Position numbers and translations under genes: made by a program | In this document: positions 48,559-57,286 of the stretch, piece by piece | Layout of the letters: every line of letters starts with the position of its first letter | How positions within the stretch are numbered: position 1 is the stretch's first letter | Assembly: GCF_001044235.1 (NCBI RefSeq) | Contig: NZ_JYNL01000069.1 | Span: 766,780-830,779 of the forward strand | DNA: 64,000 nt | Reading direction: 5' to 3' | DNA from: Mycolicibacterium chlorophenolicum | GTDB taxonomy: Bacteria; Actinomycetota; Actinomycetes; Mycobacteriales; Mycobacteriaceae | Notes under the pieces: model-generated | What the model was told of the DNA's origin: nothing | Seen by the model: only the letters and a program-made list of their open reading frames with translations | Databases searched by the model: none

Positions 48559-50682
48559 CTAGATAGCGGCTTTGCCGCCGTCGTCGCCGGCGCCGGCCAC
48601 GTCCAGTAGCCACGCGTACTGGAACGCCGCTTCCTTCCAGCGCTCGTAGCGTCCGCTGATCCCGCCGTGCCCGGCGTTCATCTCGGTCTTCAGCAGCACC
48701 CGCGCACCGTCACTGCCGGGATCGACCTGCACATGGCGCAGTGCGGCAATCCATTTCGCGGGTTCGACGTAGTAGACACGGGTGTCGTTGAGCGACGTCA
48801 TCGCGAGGATGGCCGGATACCGCTTGGCCTCGACGTTCTCGTACGGCGAGTACGACTTCATGTAGTGGTAGACGTCGGGATCCTCCAGCGGATTACCCCA
48901 TTCGTCCCACTCGGTGACGGTCAGCGGCAGCGACGGATCGAGGATCGTGGTGAGGGGGTCGACGAACGGCACCGCGGCCAGGATCCCGGCGAACAGCTCG
49001 GGTGCGATGTTGGCCACCGCGCCCATCAGCAGGCCACCGGCGCTGCCGCCGTAGGCGACCATCTTCTCCGGCACGGTGACGCCAGTGTCGACGAGATGGC
49101 TTCCCGCGGCGATGAAGTCGGTGAACGTGTTCCGCTTCTCCAGCAGCTTGCCGCGCTCGTACCAGAGCCGGCCGAGTTCCCCGCCGCCGCGCACATGGGC
49201 CACGGCGTAGACCATGCCGCGGTCGAGCAGCGAGAGCCGCGCGATCGAGAACCGGGGATCCTCGCAGGATTCGTAGGCGCCGTAGCCGTAGAGCAGCAGC
49301 GGCGCCGGTGTGCCCAGCCCGACGCGGTGCACGATCGAGATGGGCACGCGCGCACCGTCTTCAGCCACCGCCCAGTCCCGCCGCTCGACATAGTCCTCGG
49401 GCCGGTAGTCGCCGAGCACCGGCTGCTCGCGCAGCAGCGTGCGCACACCGGTGGCGAGGTCGAGATCGTAGATGCGCACCGGCGTCACGAACGACGTCGC
49501 CCCGATCCGCAGTTTCGGCGCGCTCCAGTTCGGATTGGCCGACAGACCCACCGACATCAGCTCGGAGTCGAATCGGATGTCCTGCGGCTCGCCGTATCCG
49601 GTGTCGCGCAGCGGCCACAGCTGGATGCGGGGCAGGGCCTCGCTGCGGTAGCTGACCACCAACAGGTTCTCGAAGGCGTCGACCGCGTCCAGCCGCACAT
49701 CGCTGCGGTGCTCGATCAGTGTGCGGTGATTCGACGGATCGGCGACCGGCGCCTCGACCAGGGTGAAGTTCTCGGCACCGTCGTTGTGCAGGATGAGGAA
49801 CCGGTCCTCGCCGCCCACGACGGCGTGCTCGACGGAGTACTCGACCGACTCCCGACGCGGCCAGATCGTGGTGAACTCGGCCTCGCCGTCGGTCGCGTCG
49901 GCGTACCGCAGTTCCGAGGTGACCGCGCTGCCGGCCGCGATGATCACGTACCGGTTGCTGCGGGTCCGCCCCGCCGCGACCCAGAAACGTTCATCGGGTT
50001 CGTGATACACCTTCTCGGCCGGCAGTCCCGAGCCCAGCCGGTGCCGCCACACGGTGTCGGGCCGCCACGCGTCGTCCACGGTGACGTAGTAGACGGTTTT
50101 GTTGTCGGCCGCCCACGTCGCCCCGGCGCCGATGCCGACGATCTCGTCGTCGTAGCGCTGTCCGGTGCGCAAGTCCTTGAAGCGCAACGTGTATCGCTCG
50201 TCGCCCTTGACATCCACCGAGTAGGCCAGGATGTTGCCGTCCACGCTGACGCTGGCGGCGCCGAGGGAGAAGAAGTCGTGTCCCTCGGCCTCGACGTTCT
50301 CGTCGAGCAGCACCTGCTCACCGGGAATGTCGGTGTCCTCGGTCAGCTGGGGCGGGGTCCAGTCGGCGGGATCGGTGACGGGGCAACGGCATTGCACCCC
50401 GTACTGCTTGCCGGCGAAGCTGCGGCCGTAATACCACCAGTCCCCGCGCCTGGTCGGAACCGACAGGTCGGTCTCCTTGGTGCGAGCCTTGATCTCGTCG
50501 AAGATCTGCTGCCGCAACGGCGCCAGATCGGCCGTCACGTGCTCGGTGTAGGCGTTCTCGGCCTCGAGATGCTCGATCACCTCGGCGCTGGCCTTCTCCC
50601 GCAGCCATTCGTAGGGGTCGACGAAAACGTCACCGTGGTGTTCCCGGTGATGGTCGATCCGCTTGGCCACCGGTGGCTTCAC
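48559..50682 (-). CDS. ptrB: oligopeptidase B (prolyl oligopeptidase family)
   Basis: A 707-aa S9-family serine peptidase that cuts short peptides after Arg/Lys. An N-terminal beta-propeller (about 75-410) is followed by the alpha/beta-hydrolase domain with nucleophile MVAYGGSAGGLLMGAV (Ser near 549), the Asp in TSLNDTRVYYVEPAKW and the His in EMNAGHGGISGRY. It is one intact frame. The M. tuberculosis gene at this place is split as ptrBa/ptrBb. GTG 50682 overlaps the purC stop by 4 nt (GTGA), so it is translated with purC. Confidence 0.96.
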   Translation of the reverse strand: MKPPVAKRIDHHREHHGDVFVDPYEWLREKASAEVIEHLEAENAYTEHVTADLAPLRQQIFDEIKARTKETDLSVPTRRGDWWYYGRSFAGKQYGVQCRCPVTDPADWTPPQLTEDTDIPGEQVLLDENVEAEGHDFFSLGAASVSVDGNILAYSVDVKGDERYTLRFKDLRTGQRYDDEIVGIGAGATWAADNKTVYYVTVDDAWRPDTVWRHRLGSGLPAEKVYHEPDERFWVAAGRTRSNRYVIIAAGSAVTSELRYADATDGEAEFTTIWPRRESVEYSVEHAVVGGEDRFLILHNDGAENFTLVEAPVADPSNHRTLIEHRSDVRLDAVDAFENLLVVSYRSEALPRIQLWPLRDTGYGEPQDIRFDSELMSVGLSANPNWSAPKLRIGATSFVTPVRIYDLDLATGVRTLLREQPVLGDYRPEDYVERRDWAVAEDGARVPISIVHRVGLGTPAPLLLYGYGAYESCEDPRFSIARLSLLDRGMVYAVAHVRGGGELGRLWYERGKLLEKRNTFTDFIAAGSHLVDTGVTVPEKMVAYGGSAGGLLMGAVANIAPELFAGILAAVPFVDPLTTILDPSLPLTVTEWDEWGNPLEDPDVYHYMKSYSPYENVEAKRYPAILAMTSLNDTRVYYVEPAKWIAALRHVQVDPGSDGARVLLKTEMNAGHGGISGRYERWKEAAFQYAWLLDVAGAGDDGGKAAI

Positions 50683-51572
50683 AGCCGCCCTCCGATCCAG
50701 TCGTCGAAACGCAATCCTGAAATACGTTCGTAAGCTTCGATGTAACGGGCCCGGGTGGCCTCGACGATGTCCGCGGGCAGCGGCGGCGGGGCCTGGTCAC
50801 CGTGGCGGTCCCACCCCGACTCGGGGCCGGTCAGCCAGTTGCGCACGAACTGCTTGTCGAAGCTGTTCTGCACGACACCCTCGGTGTAGTCGTCGGCGCG
50901 CCAGTAGCGCGACGAGTCGGGGGTGAACACCTCGTCGGCGAGGACGAGTTCACCGGATCCGTCGACACCGAACTCGAACTTGGTGTCGGCGACGATGATG
51001 CCCTTGCTCAACGCGTGCTCGGCGCCCCGGCTGTAGGTCTGCAGCGTGCGTTCCTTCAGCTGCTCGGCGCGCTCCGCCCCGATCAGGCCGACGACGTCGT
51101 CGAACGTGATGTTGACGTCGTGCTCACCGAGCTCGGCTTTGGTCGCAGGGGTGAACAGCGGCTCGGCGAACCGGCTGGCCTCCACCAGCCCCGGCGGCAG
51201 CGGGATCCCGCAGACGCTGCCGGTCTTCTGGTAGTCGATCAGCCCCGATCCCGTGAGGTAGCCGCGGGCCACCGCCTCGACCGGCAGCATGTCCAGCTGC
51301 CGCACCACCAGTGCACGGCCGAGAACCTCCTCGGGGATCCGGGCATCGTCGGGCGCACCGGCCAGGTGGTGGGGCACCTGCAGATGGTCGAAAAAGAACA
51401 CGCTCATCGCGGTCAGGATGCGGCCCTTGTCGGGGATCTCGCTGTCGAGGATGTAGTCGTAGGCCGAGATGCGGTCGGTGGCGACGAACAGCAGGTGCCG
51501 GTCGTCCACGCGGTAGATCTCGCGAACCTTGCCGCTGGCCACGTGCTGATAGTCGGACAGAGCGGGACGCAT
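50679..51572 (-). CDS. purC: SAICAR synthetase PurC
   Basis: A 297-aa ATP-dependent enzyme adding aspartate to CAIR (step 8 of purine synthesis). SAICAR-synthetase motifs: SGKVREIYRVDDRHLLFVATDRISAYD, VVRQLDMLPVEAVARGYLTGSGL, DTKFEFGVDGSGELVLADEVFTPDSSRYW and SFDKQFVRNWL. ATG 51572. It is coupled to ptrB downstream. A small divergent gene starts 40 bp upstream. Confidence 0.97.
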   Translation of the reverse strand: MRPALSDYQHVASGKVREIYRVDDRHLLFVATDRISAYDYILDSEIPDKGRILTAMSVFFFDHLQVPHHLAGAPDDARIPEEVLGRALVVRQLDMLPVEAVARGYLTGSGLIDYQKTGSVCGIPLPPGLVEASRFAEPLFTPATKAELGEHDVNITFDDVVGLIGAERAEQLKERTLQTYSRGAEHALSKGIIVADTKFEFGVDGSGELVLADEVFTPDSSRYWRADDYTEGVVQNSFDKQFVRNWLTGPESGWDRHGDQAPPPLPADIVEATRARYIEAYERISGLRFDDWIGGRL

Positions 51573-51612
51573 CGGGTCAGCCTATCGGTCCACCGAAGAC
51601 GCTCTGTGTGCT

Positions 51613-52257
51613 GTGATCGATCGCATGAAATCGCGGTGGGTCCCCTACGCCACAACGCCCGGCCGGCTGCTGTCCCAGCTGTTCAGCGACCTGGTGGTGA
51701 TCGCCTGGACGGCGGTCTGGGTGTTCGTCGGCATGGCCGTGCACTCGGCGGTCGCGACGATCGCCGAGTTCGGCTATCAGGTGGAGAGCGGCGCCAACGG
51801 AGTGGCGGGCAACCTCGACTCCGCGGGCCGCAGCGCCGACAACGTGCCCCTGATCGGCGACTCGCTGGCCAATCCGCTCAGCGCGGCCGGCGACGCCGCC
51901 CGCGAGATCGCCGGTGCCGGGCAGACCCTGGGGGTGACGGCCGGGTGGCTGGCCTGGCTGCTGGCCCTGGCCGTGGCTGCACCACCGATCCTCGCGCTGA
52001 TGATGCCGTGGCTGTTTCTGCGCGTGCGCTTCTTCCGGCGCCAGTGGACCGCCATCACGCTGGCGTCGACCGCCGCCGGCGAGGAACTGCTGGCGCTGCG
52101 GGCGCTGGCGAACCGGCCGCTGGCCAAACTCGCCGCCGTCAGCCCGGACCCGGTCGGGGCGTGGCGCAGTCAGGACCGCACCGCGATTCGCGGGCTGGCC
52201 GCCCTGGAACTGCGGGCGACGGGTATCCGCGCGGCGAACCTGCGCCGGGCGGGTTAG
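51613..52257 (+). CDS. membrane protein of unknown function (Rv0779c type)
   Basis: A 214-aa protein with two or three membrane helices (about 25-48, LVVIAWTAVWVFVGMAVHSAVAT; about 108-138, GWLAWLLALAVAAPPILALMMPWLFL) joined by an Ala/Gly/Ser-rich extracellular loop of about 60 residues, and a cytoplasmic C-terminus (ALRALANRPLAKLAAVSPDPVGAW). Conserved in mycobacteria next to purC; no function known. GTG 51613 opens the frame; ATG 51625 is an equally good start. It overlaps the convergent DUF1707 gene by 4 nt. Confidence 0.8.
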   Translation: MIDRMKSRWVPYATTPGRLLSQLFSDLVVIAWTAVWVFVGMAVHSAVATIAEFGYQVESGANGVAGNLDSAGRSADNVPLIGDSLANPLSAAGDAAREIAGAGQTLGVTAGWLAWLLALAVAAPPILALMMPWLFLRVRFFRRQWTAITLASTAAGEELLALRALANRPLAKLAAVSPDPVGAWRSQDRTAIRGLAALELRATGIRAANLRRAG

Positions 52258-52817
52258 CGGAGGTACCGGCGCAGCGTCGTGCCGAACGGGTGCCGGGCCG
52301 TCAGCGAACCGAATCGGACCCGACCGGTGACCACCACGTGCAGCCGGTGCGACGGCGGGCTGGCCGTCACCTTGACGGTCGTCGACGCGGCAAAGTTCGC
52401 GACGCCGTCGAGGTCGGCGGTGGCGCCGTCAGGCAGGATCAGCTCGATCGAGCCGAAGTAGTCGTCGACCTCGATGTGCACCACCGGGTGTTGCAACACG
52501 GCCGAGGTGAAATCCAACGTGGTGGAACACATTCGGGTGACCAGGCGCAGCCGCGGCGGCACCGTCCACTGCCCCCGGCGGGTGATGCTGGACATCCAGC
52601 TGCGCACCTCCTGCGGCTGCGCGGCGGGCTGGGCGTTCAGCGGCAGGTCGGCGATCACCGCGTCGAGGTCGCGCCGGGTGCGGGCGGCCAGCACGGCGTC
52701 GACGCGCTCGGTGTACTCGTCGAGGCTGAGCATGCCCTGTCCGACAGCGCGTTCGAGCAGCCGGCTGACCGCAGTCCGGTCGGCGTCGGAGATCCGCAGC
52801 TCCGGGTGTTCACTCAC
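52254..52817 (-). CDS. DUF1707 (SHOCT-like) protein with C-terminal beta domain
   Basis: A 187-aa protein. The N-terminal DUF1707 domain (about 8-60) has the pattern RISDADRTAVSRLLERAVGQGMLSLDEYTERVDAVLAARTRRDLDAVIADL; the C-terminal part (about 100-185) is a beta-rich repeat (LDFTSAVLQHPVVHIEVDDYFGSIELILPDG) like cell-wall-active or LiaF-type sensor domains. There is no membrane helix. GTG 52817, overlapping the cyp126 end by 8 bp. It is the third gene of purB-cyp126-DUF1707. Confidence 0.85.
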   Translation of the reverse strand: MSEHPELRISDADRTAVSRLLERAVGQGMLSLDEYTERVDAVLAARTRRDLDAVIADLPLNAQPAAQPQEVRSWMSSITRRGQWTVPPRLRLVTRMCSTTLDFTSAVLQHPVVHIEVDDYFGSIELILPDGATADLDGVANFAASTTVKVTASPPSHRLHVVVTGRVRFGSLTARHPFGTTLRRYLR

Positions 52818-54039
52818 GGGGTTCCACCACCAGGTGGCGGATGCCGGTGTGCCGATTGCTGCGGGTCCACTCGACCGGCGCGGCCAGCCGGACCGTCGAG
52901 AACCGGCCCAGCAGTTCCTCGAAGATCACCCGCAGCTCGAGCCGGGCCAGGTTGGCGCCCAGGCAGTAGTGCACGCCCTGACCGAAACCGAGGTGGGGGT
53001 TGGGTTTGCGCGCGATGTCGAAGCGGTCGGGGTCGGCGAACACCGCCGCATCACGGTTCGCCGAGCCCTCCCAGACCAGGACCTTCTGCCCGGGCTCGAT
53101 GCGGTGTCCGCCCAGCGACGCCGGCCGGGTGGCGGTGCGCCGCTTGGACGGTGACGGCGAGGTCCAGCGCACCATCTCCTCGATCGCTGTCGGCAACAGG
53201 CCGGGGTCCGCGCGCAGCGCCGCGTAGGCCTGAGGGTTCTCGATCAGGGCCAGCAGTCCGCCGGCGATGGCGTTGCGGGTGGTCTCGGCGCCGGCGCTGA
53301 ACAGCAGGTTGAAGAACAGGTAGCTCTCGAGGTCGGTCAGCTCCGGGTCGCCGGAGTTCACCACCACCGAGAGCATGTCGTCGCTCGGCGCCGCCTTCTT
53401 CGCGGCGATCAACTCCTGGCCGTAGGCGAACATCCGCGAGCCGGCCTCCTCGACCGAGAGCCGGGTGATCGCGGCCCGGCGCGATCCGCCGAAGTCGAAG
53501 CTGGGTTCGATCGCCTCGAAGAGCCAATGCCGTTCTGATTCCGGCACTCCGAGCAGAATGCAGATCATCTGCATCGGCACTTCGGCGGCGATGTCGGTGA
53601 CGAAGTCAAAAGGGTCTGCAGGGTTCACGTCATCCAGCAGACCGCGCGCCCGGGTGCGCAGGTCGTCCTCGACGCGCCGGATCATGCGCGGGGTCAGGCC
53701 GGAGCTCACCAGCCGGCGCACCGCGCCGTGGCGCGGGTCGTCCATCATGTTCAGCAGCTGACCGGCGATGGACAGGTCCTGCAGCAGCGTCCCGCCGAAC
53801 GGCCGGTCACCCCCGGTCACCGACGAGTACGTCTCCGGATCCCGCAGCACGGCAAGGGTTTCGGCGTGCGTCGCCACCGACCAGAAGCCTTCACCGTCGG
53901 GGGTGTTCTCGGTCGGTTCGTGCCAGTGGACGGGTGCCTGCTCGCGGTGCAGCGCGAACAGCTCGTGCGGAAACCCCGCGGCGAAGTTGTCGAGATCGGT
54001 GAAGTCGATCCCGGCCAGCGTGCCCGCGGTCACCGTCAC
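52810..54039 (-). CDS. cyp126: cytochrome P450 CYP126-like
   Basis: A 409-aa soluble P450. The haem-binding loop FGQGVHYCLGANLARLE holds the axial Cys, the I-helix is SAGAETTRNAI, and the K-helix ExxR is within PTAIEEMVRW. N-terminal residues FTDLDNFAAGFPHELFALHREQAPVHWHEP match CYP126. It is adjacent to purB in M. tuberculosis too (Rv0778/Rv0777). No physiological substrate is established. GTG 54039 overlaps the purB stop (GTGA), so it is translated from the purB message. It needs electrons from a ferredoxin and reductase encoded elsewhere. Confidence 0.92.
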   Translation of the reverse strand: MTVTAGTLAGIDFTDLDNFAAGFPHELFALHREQAPVHWHEPTENTPDGEGFWSVATHAETLAVLRDPETYSSVTGGDRPFGGTLLQDLSIAGQLLNMMDDPRHGAVRRLVSSGLTPRMIRRVEDDLRTRARGLLDDVNPADPFDFVTDIAAEVPMQMICILLGVPESERHWLFEAIEPSFDFGGSRRAAITRLSVEEAGSRMFAYGQELIAAKKAAPSDDMLSVVVNSGDPELTDLESYLFFNLLFSAGAETTRNAIAGGLLALIENPQAYAALRADPGLLPTAIEEMVRWTSPSPSKRRTATRPASLGGHRIEPGQKVLVWEGSANRDAAVFADPDRFDIARKPNPHLGFGQGVHYCLGANLARLELRVIFEELLGRFSTVRLAAPVEWTRSNRHTGIRHLVVEPRE

Positions 54040-55463
54040 AGGATTGCGCCCGAGGTGTACGCGGCGGCGTCGGGATAGCGCGCGACGAGGTCGTCGACGG
54101 CGGCGACCACCCGATCGACCTGATCGGCCGCGGCGCCGGTGAAGACCTGCTTGTCGGCCAGCGCGGCGTCGAGGGCGGCCCGGTCCAGCGGCAACCGCGG
54201 GTCGGCGGCCAACCGATCGAGCAGGTCCGGTTCGGCCCCGCGCTCGCGCATCGCCAGCGCCACCGCCACGGCGTGTTCCTTGATCACCTCGTGCGCGGTC
54301 TCCCGGCCGACACCCGCGCGCACCGCCGCGATGAGCATGCGCGTCGTCGCCAGGAACGGGAGGTAGCGGTCGAGTTCGCGTTGGATAACCGCCGGGTAGG
54401 CGCCGAACTCGTCGAGGACGGTCAGGAAGGTCTCGGTCTGTCCGTCGAGGGCGAAGAACGCGTCGGGCAGCGCGACCCGGCGCACCACCGAGCAGAACAC
54501 GTCACCTTCGTTCCACTGCGCACCTGCCAATTCGGCTGCCATGGAGGCATATCCGCGCAGCACGACCTGCAGTCCGTTGACCCTTTCGCAGCTGCGGGTG
54601 TTCATCTTGTGCGGCATGGCCGACGATCCGACCTGACCGGGGGCGAACCCTTCGGTCACCAGTTCGTGGCCGGCCATCAGCCGGATGGTGTGGGCCAGCG
54701 AGGACGGTCCGGCGCCGAGCTGCACGAGCGCCGACACGACGTCGTGGTCCAGGGAGCGCGGGTACACCTGGCCGACGCTGGTCAGGATCTCGGTGAACCC
54801 GAGGAACTGCGCCACCCGCGTCTCGAGCTCGGCCAGCCGGCCGGTGTCCCCGTCGAACAGGTCGAGCATGTCCTGGCCGGTGCCCATCGGCCCCTTGATG
54901 CCGCGCAGCGGATACCGGTCGATGAGCTCGCTGACCCGCTGCAGCGCCACCAGCGTCTCCTCAGCCGCCGACGCGAACCGCTTTCCCAGGGTGGTGGCCT
55001 GCGCGGCGACGTTGTGGCTGCGGCCGGCCATCACCAGGTCGCGGTAGAGCGAAGCCCGCTCGGCCAACCGGGCGACGACGGCCACCCCGCGGGCGTGCAC
55101 GAGCTGCAGCGAGCGCCGGATCTGCATCTGCTCGACGTTCTCGGTCAGGTCGCGGCTGGTCATGCCCTTGTGCACGTGCTCGTGGCCGGCGAGGGCATTG
55201 AACTCCTCGATGCGCGCCTTCACGTCGTGGCGCAGCACCCGCTCGCGCGCGGCGATCGAGTCGAGGTCGACGTCGTCGATCACCCGCTCGTAGTCGTCGA
55301 TCACACCGGCGGGGACGTCTGCGCCCTTTATGCCGAGCTCTATCTGCGCCCGCAGGACGGCGAGCCACAGCCGGCGTTCGGCGACGATCTTGGCCTGCGG
55401 CGACCAGATGGCGACCATCTCCTCGCTGGCGTAGCGACTGGCCAGGACGTTAGGGATGCTCAC
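54036..55463 (-). CDS. purB: adenylosuccinate lyase PurB
   Basis: A 475-aa enzyme acting twice in purine synthesis (SAICAR to AICAR; adenylosuccinate to AMP). Signature region VGSSAMPHKMNTRSCERVNGL (flexible active-site loop with Ser) and TSRDLTENVEQMQIRRSL (catalytic base region), AGRSHNVAAQATTLGKRFA. GTG 55463 (MSIPNVLASRYAS). It starts the purB-cyp126-DUF1707 unit and diverges from relZ by 32 bp. Confidence 0.96.
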   Translation of the reverse strand: MSIPNVLASRYASEEMVAIWSPQAKIVAERRLWLAVLRAQIELGIKGADVPAGVIDDYERVIDDVDLDSIAARERVLRHDVKARIEEFNALAGHEHVHKGMTSRDLTENVEQMQIRRSLQLVHARGVAVVARLAERASLYRDLVMAGRSHNVAAQATTLGKRFASAAEETLVALQRVSELIDRYPLRGIKGPMGTGQDMLDLFDGDTGRLAELETRVAQFLGFTEILTSVGQVYPRSLDHDVVSALVQLGAGPSSLAHTIRLMAGHELVTEGFAPGQVGSSAMPHKMNTRSCERVNGLQVVLRGYASMAAELAGAQWNEGDVFCSVVRRVALPDAFFALDGQTETFLTVLDEFGAYPAVIQRELDRYLPFLATTRMLIAAVRAGVGRETAHEVIKEHAVAVALAMRERGAEPDLLDRLAADPRLPLDRAALDAALADKQVFTGAAADQVDRVVAAVDDLVARYPDAAAYTSGAIL

Positions 55464-55495
55464 GGCCCAACAGCCTATCGGGCACAGTAGGGGCC

Positions 55496-57223
55496 ATGTA
55501 TTTCGTCGGTCTGGACCTGGCCTGGGGCCAGCGCAAACCCACCGGGGTCGCCGTCGTCGACGACGGCGGACGGCTGGTGGCGGCCTCTGCGGTCACCGAC
55601 GACGCCAGCATCCGGTCCGCGGTGGCCCCCTTCGTGGCGGGCGACTGCGTCGTCGGCATCGACGCGCCGATCATCGTCACCAACGCGACCGGCCAGCGGC
55701 CCGCCGAGCGCGCGCTCAACGCCGACTTCGCGCGGTTCCAGGCCGGCGCGCACCCGTCGAACACCGGGAAACCGGAGTTCGCCGACGGAACCCGCGCGGG
55801 CCGCCTCGCCGAGGCACTCGACCTCGACATCGATCCACTTTCGGGGTCGCCCCGGCGCGCGCTGGAGGTGTATCCGCACGCGGCGACGGTGGCGCTGTTC
55901 CGATTGGGCCGCACGCTGAAGTACAAGGCGAAGCCCGGCCGCGGCGTCGCGCAACTACGCGCGGAACTGCTTCGGCTCATGGAGCTCGTCGAGGGGCTGG
56001 CCACCGCGGACCCGTCGTTGCGGGTGACCGACTGCGAGGACTGGATCGGGCTGCGCGCGATGGCCGAGAAGGCCGAGCGCAAAAGCGAATTGCGCCGGGT
56101 CGAGGATCCGGTCGACGCGGTGGTGTGCGCGTACGTGGCGATGTACGCGGCGCGCCGGCCCGACGGCGTGACGTGCTACGGGGACGCCGAGACCGGCTAC
56201 ATCGTCACGCCCACCCTGCCGTCCGATCTGGAGCCCGCGCCGCCCGAGCCGACGCCGGGGGCGGTGCACGACGCCATCGCCACCTACGCCGAGCGGCGTC
56301 CCCATCTCGTGGCCTCCACCGACAGGTACCTGGCCGCGGTGACCGCACTGCTGGACGACGCCGGGATCAACTACCTCAGCGTGACGGCGCGGACCAAGTC
56401 GGTGGCGTCGTTCGCGGCCAAGGCCGACCGGCATGTCGACGGACGGCGGTTGTACGCCGATCCGCTGTCGGAGATCACCGACCAGATCGGGTTGCGCGTC
56501 ATCACCTACCTGCGCGACGACGTGGCCGCGGTGGCCCGGCTGCTCGGCGAGGAGATGCGGCTGCTCGACGACCGCGACATGGGTGTGGAGACGGCCAGCG
56601 AGGGCCGGTGGGGCTACGCGAGCAGGCATCTGCTGCTGGGTATCGAGGGCGAGCAGCAGCCGGCGTCGGTGCAGGTGCGCACGATCCTGCAGCACGCGTG
56701 GGCCGAGTTCGAGCACGACGTGCGCTACAAGGGGTCGATCCCGGAGGAGGACGCCCCCGACCTGGATCGCCGGTTCACCCTGGCCGCCGGGCTGCTCGAG
56801 CTGGCGGACCTGGAGTTCTCGGCGATCCGTGAGCGGCTGCGGTCCACGACACCGGCCGAGAGGGCACCGCAGTCGGCCGAGGGAGCCGGCATCCCGACGC
56901 CGGTGCTGGCGACCTATCTGGCCAACCGCTTCCCCGACGCCGGCTGGTCCCGCACCGACCACTACGGCTGGATGGCCGGGCTGCTGCTGGACCTGGGCGT
57001 CGACTCGATCGACGAGGTCGACGCGCTGCTGGCGGACGTCGACACCGACGCCGTCAACGCGGCGATGGACTACCGCTTCCCCGCCGGCGCGGTCCGTCGC
57101 CTCGACGACTCGCTGCTGGCGGTCTACGGTGCGCGCTACATCGACCTACCGGGCAACGCTCATCGAATCAAGTTGCTGGAGAACAGGTCTGCTCACCTCA
57201 GCCAGGGACGTCCGCCGGCCTAG
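55496..57223 (+). CDS. relZ: RelZ: RNase HII-like DUF429 domain fused to (p)ppGpp synthetase
   Basis: A 575-aa fusion. The N-terminal DUF429 domain (about 1-235) has an RNase H-like opening (MYFVGLDLAWGQRKPTGVAVVDDGG) with acidic residues (VVGIDAPI, ALEVYPHA). The C-terminal RelA/SpoT synthetase domain (about 270-440) has DPLSEITDQIGLRVITYLRDDV, GRWGYASRHLLL and SVQVRTILQHAWAEFEHDVRYKG. A helical tail of about 120 residues follows. In M. smegmatis this protein (RelZ, MS_RHII-RSD) is a dual RNase HII and alarmone synthetase. ATG 55496. M. tuberculosis appears to keep only the first domain (Rv0776c). Confidence 0.92.
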   Translation: MYFVGLDLAWGQRKPTGVAVVDDGGRLVAASAVTDDASIRSAVAPFVAGDCVVGIDAPIIVTNATGQRPAERALNADFARFQAGAHPSNTGKPEFADGTRAGRLAEALDLDIDPLSGSPRRALEVYPHAATVALFRLGRTLKYKAKPGRGVAQLRAELLRLMELVEGLATADPSLRVTDCEDWIGLRAMAEKAERKSELRRVEDPVDAVVCAYVAMYAARRPDGVTCYGDAETGYIVTPTLPSDLEPAPPEPTPGAVHDAIATYAERRPHLVASTDRYLAAVTALLDDAGINYLSVTARTKSVASFAAKADRHVDGRRLYADPLSEITDQIGLRVITYLRDDVAAVARLLGEEMRLLDDRDMGVETASEGRWGYASRHLLLGIEGEQQPASVQVRTILQHAWAEFEHDVRYKGSIPEEDAPDLDRRFTLAAGLLELADLEFSAIRERLRSTTPAERAPQSAEGAGIPTPVLATYLANRFPDAGWSRTDHYGWMAGLLLDLGVDSIDEVDALLADVDTDAVNAAMDYRFPAGAVRRLDDSLLAVYGARYIDLPGNAHRIKLLENRSAHLSQGRPPA

Positions 57224-57272
57224 TGTGCGGCCAGATCGCGTACGCGGTCCCGTGCGCGATCTGGCCGCACAC
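57223..57272. terminator. 18-bp bidirectional terminator
   Basis: GTGTGCGGCCAGATCGCG (57223-57240) pairs perfectly with CGCGATCTGGCCGCACAC (57255-57272), loop 14 nt. It begins at the last base of the relZ stop and lies before the end of the convergent permease gene. It is the longest perfect stem in the window. Confidence 0.88.
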
Positions 57273-57286
57273 CAGAGCCGGCCGGG

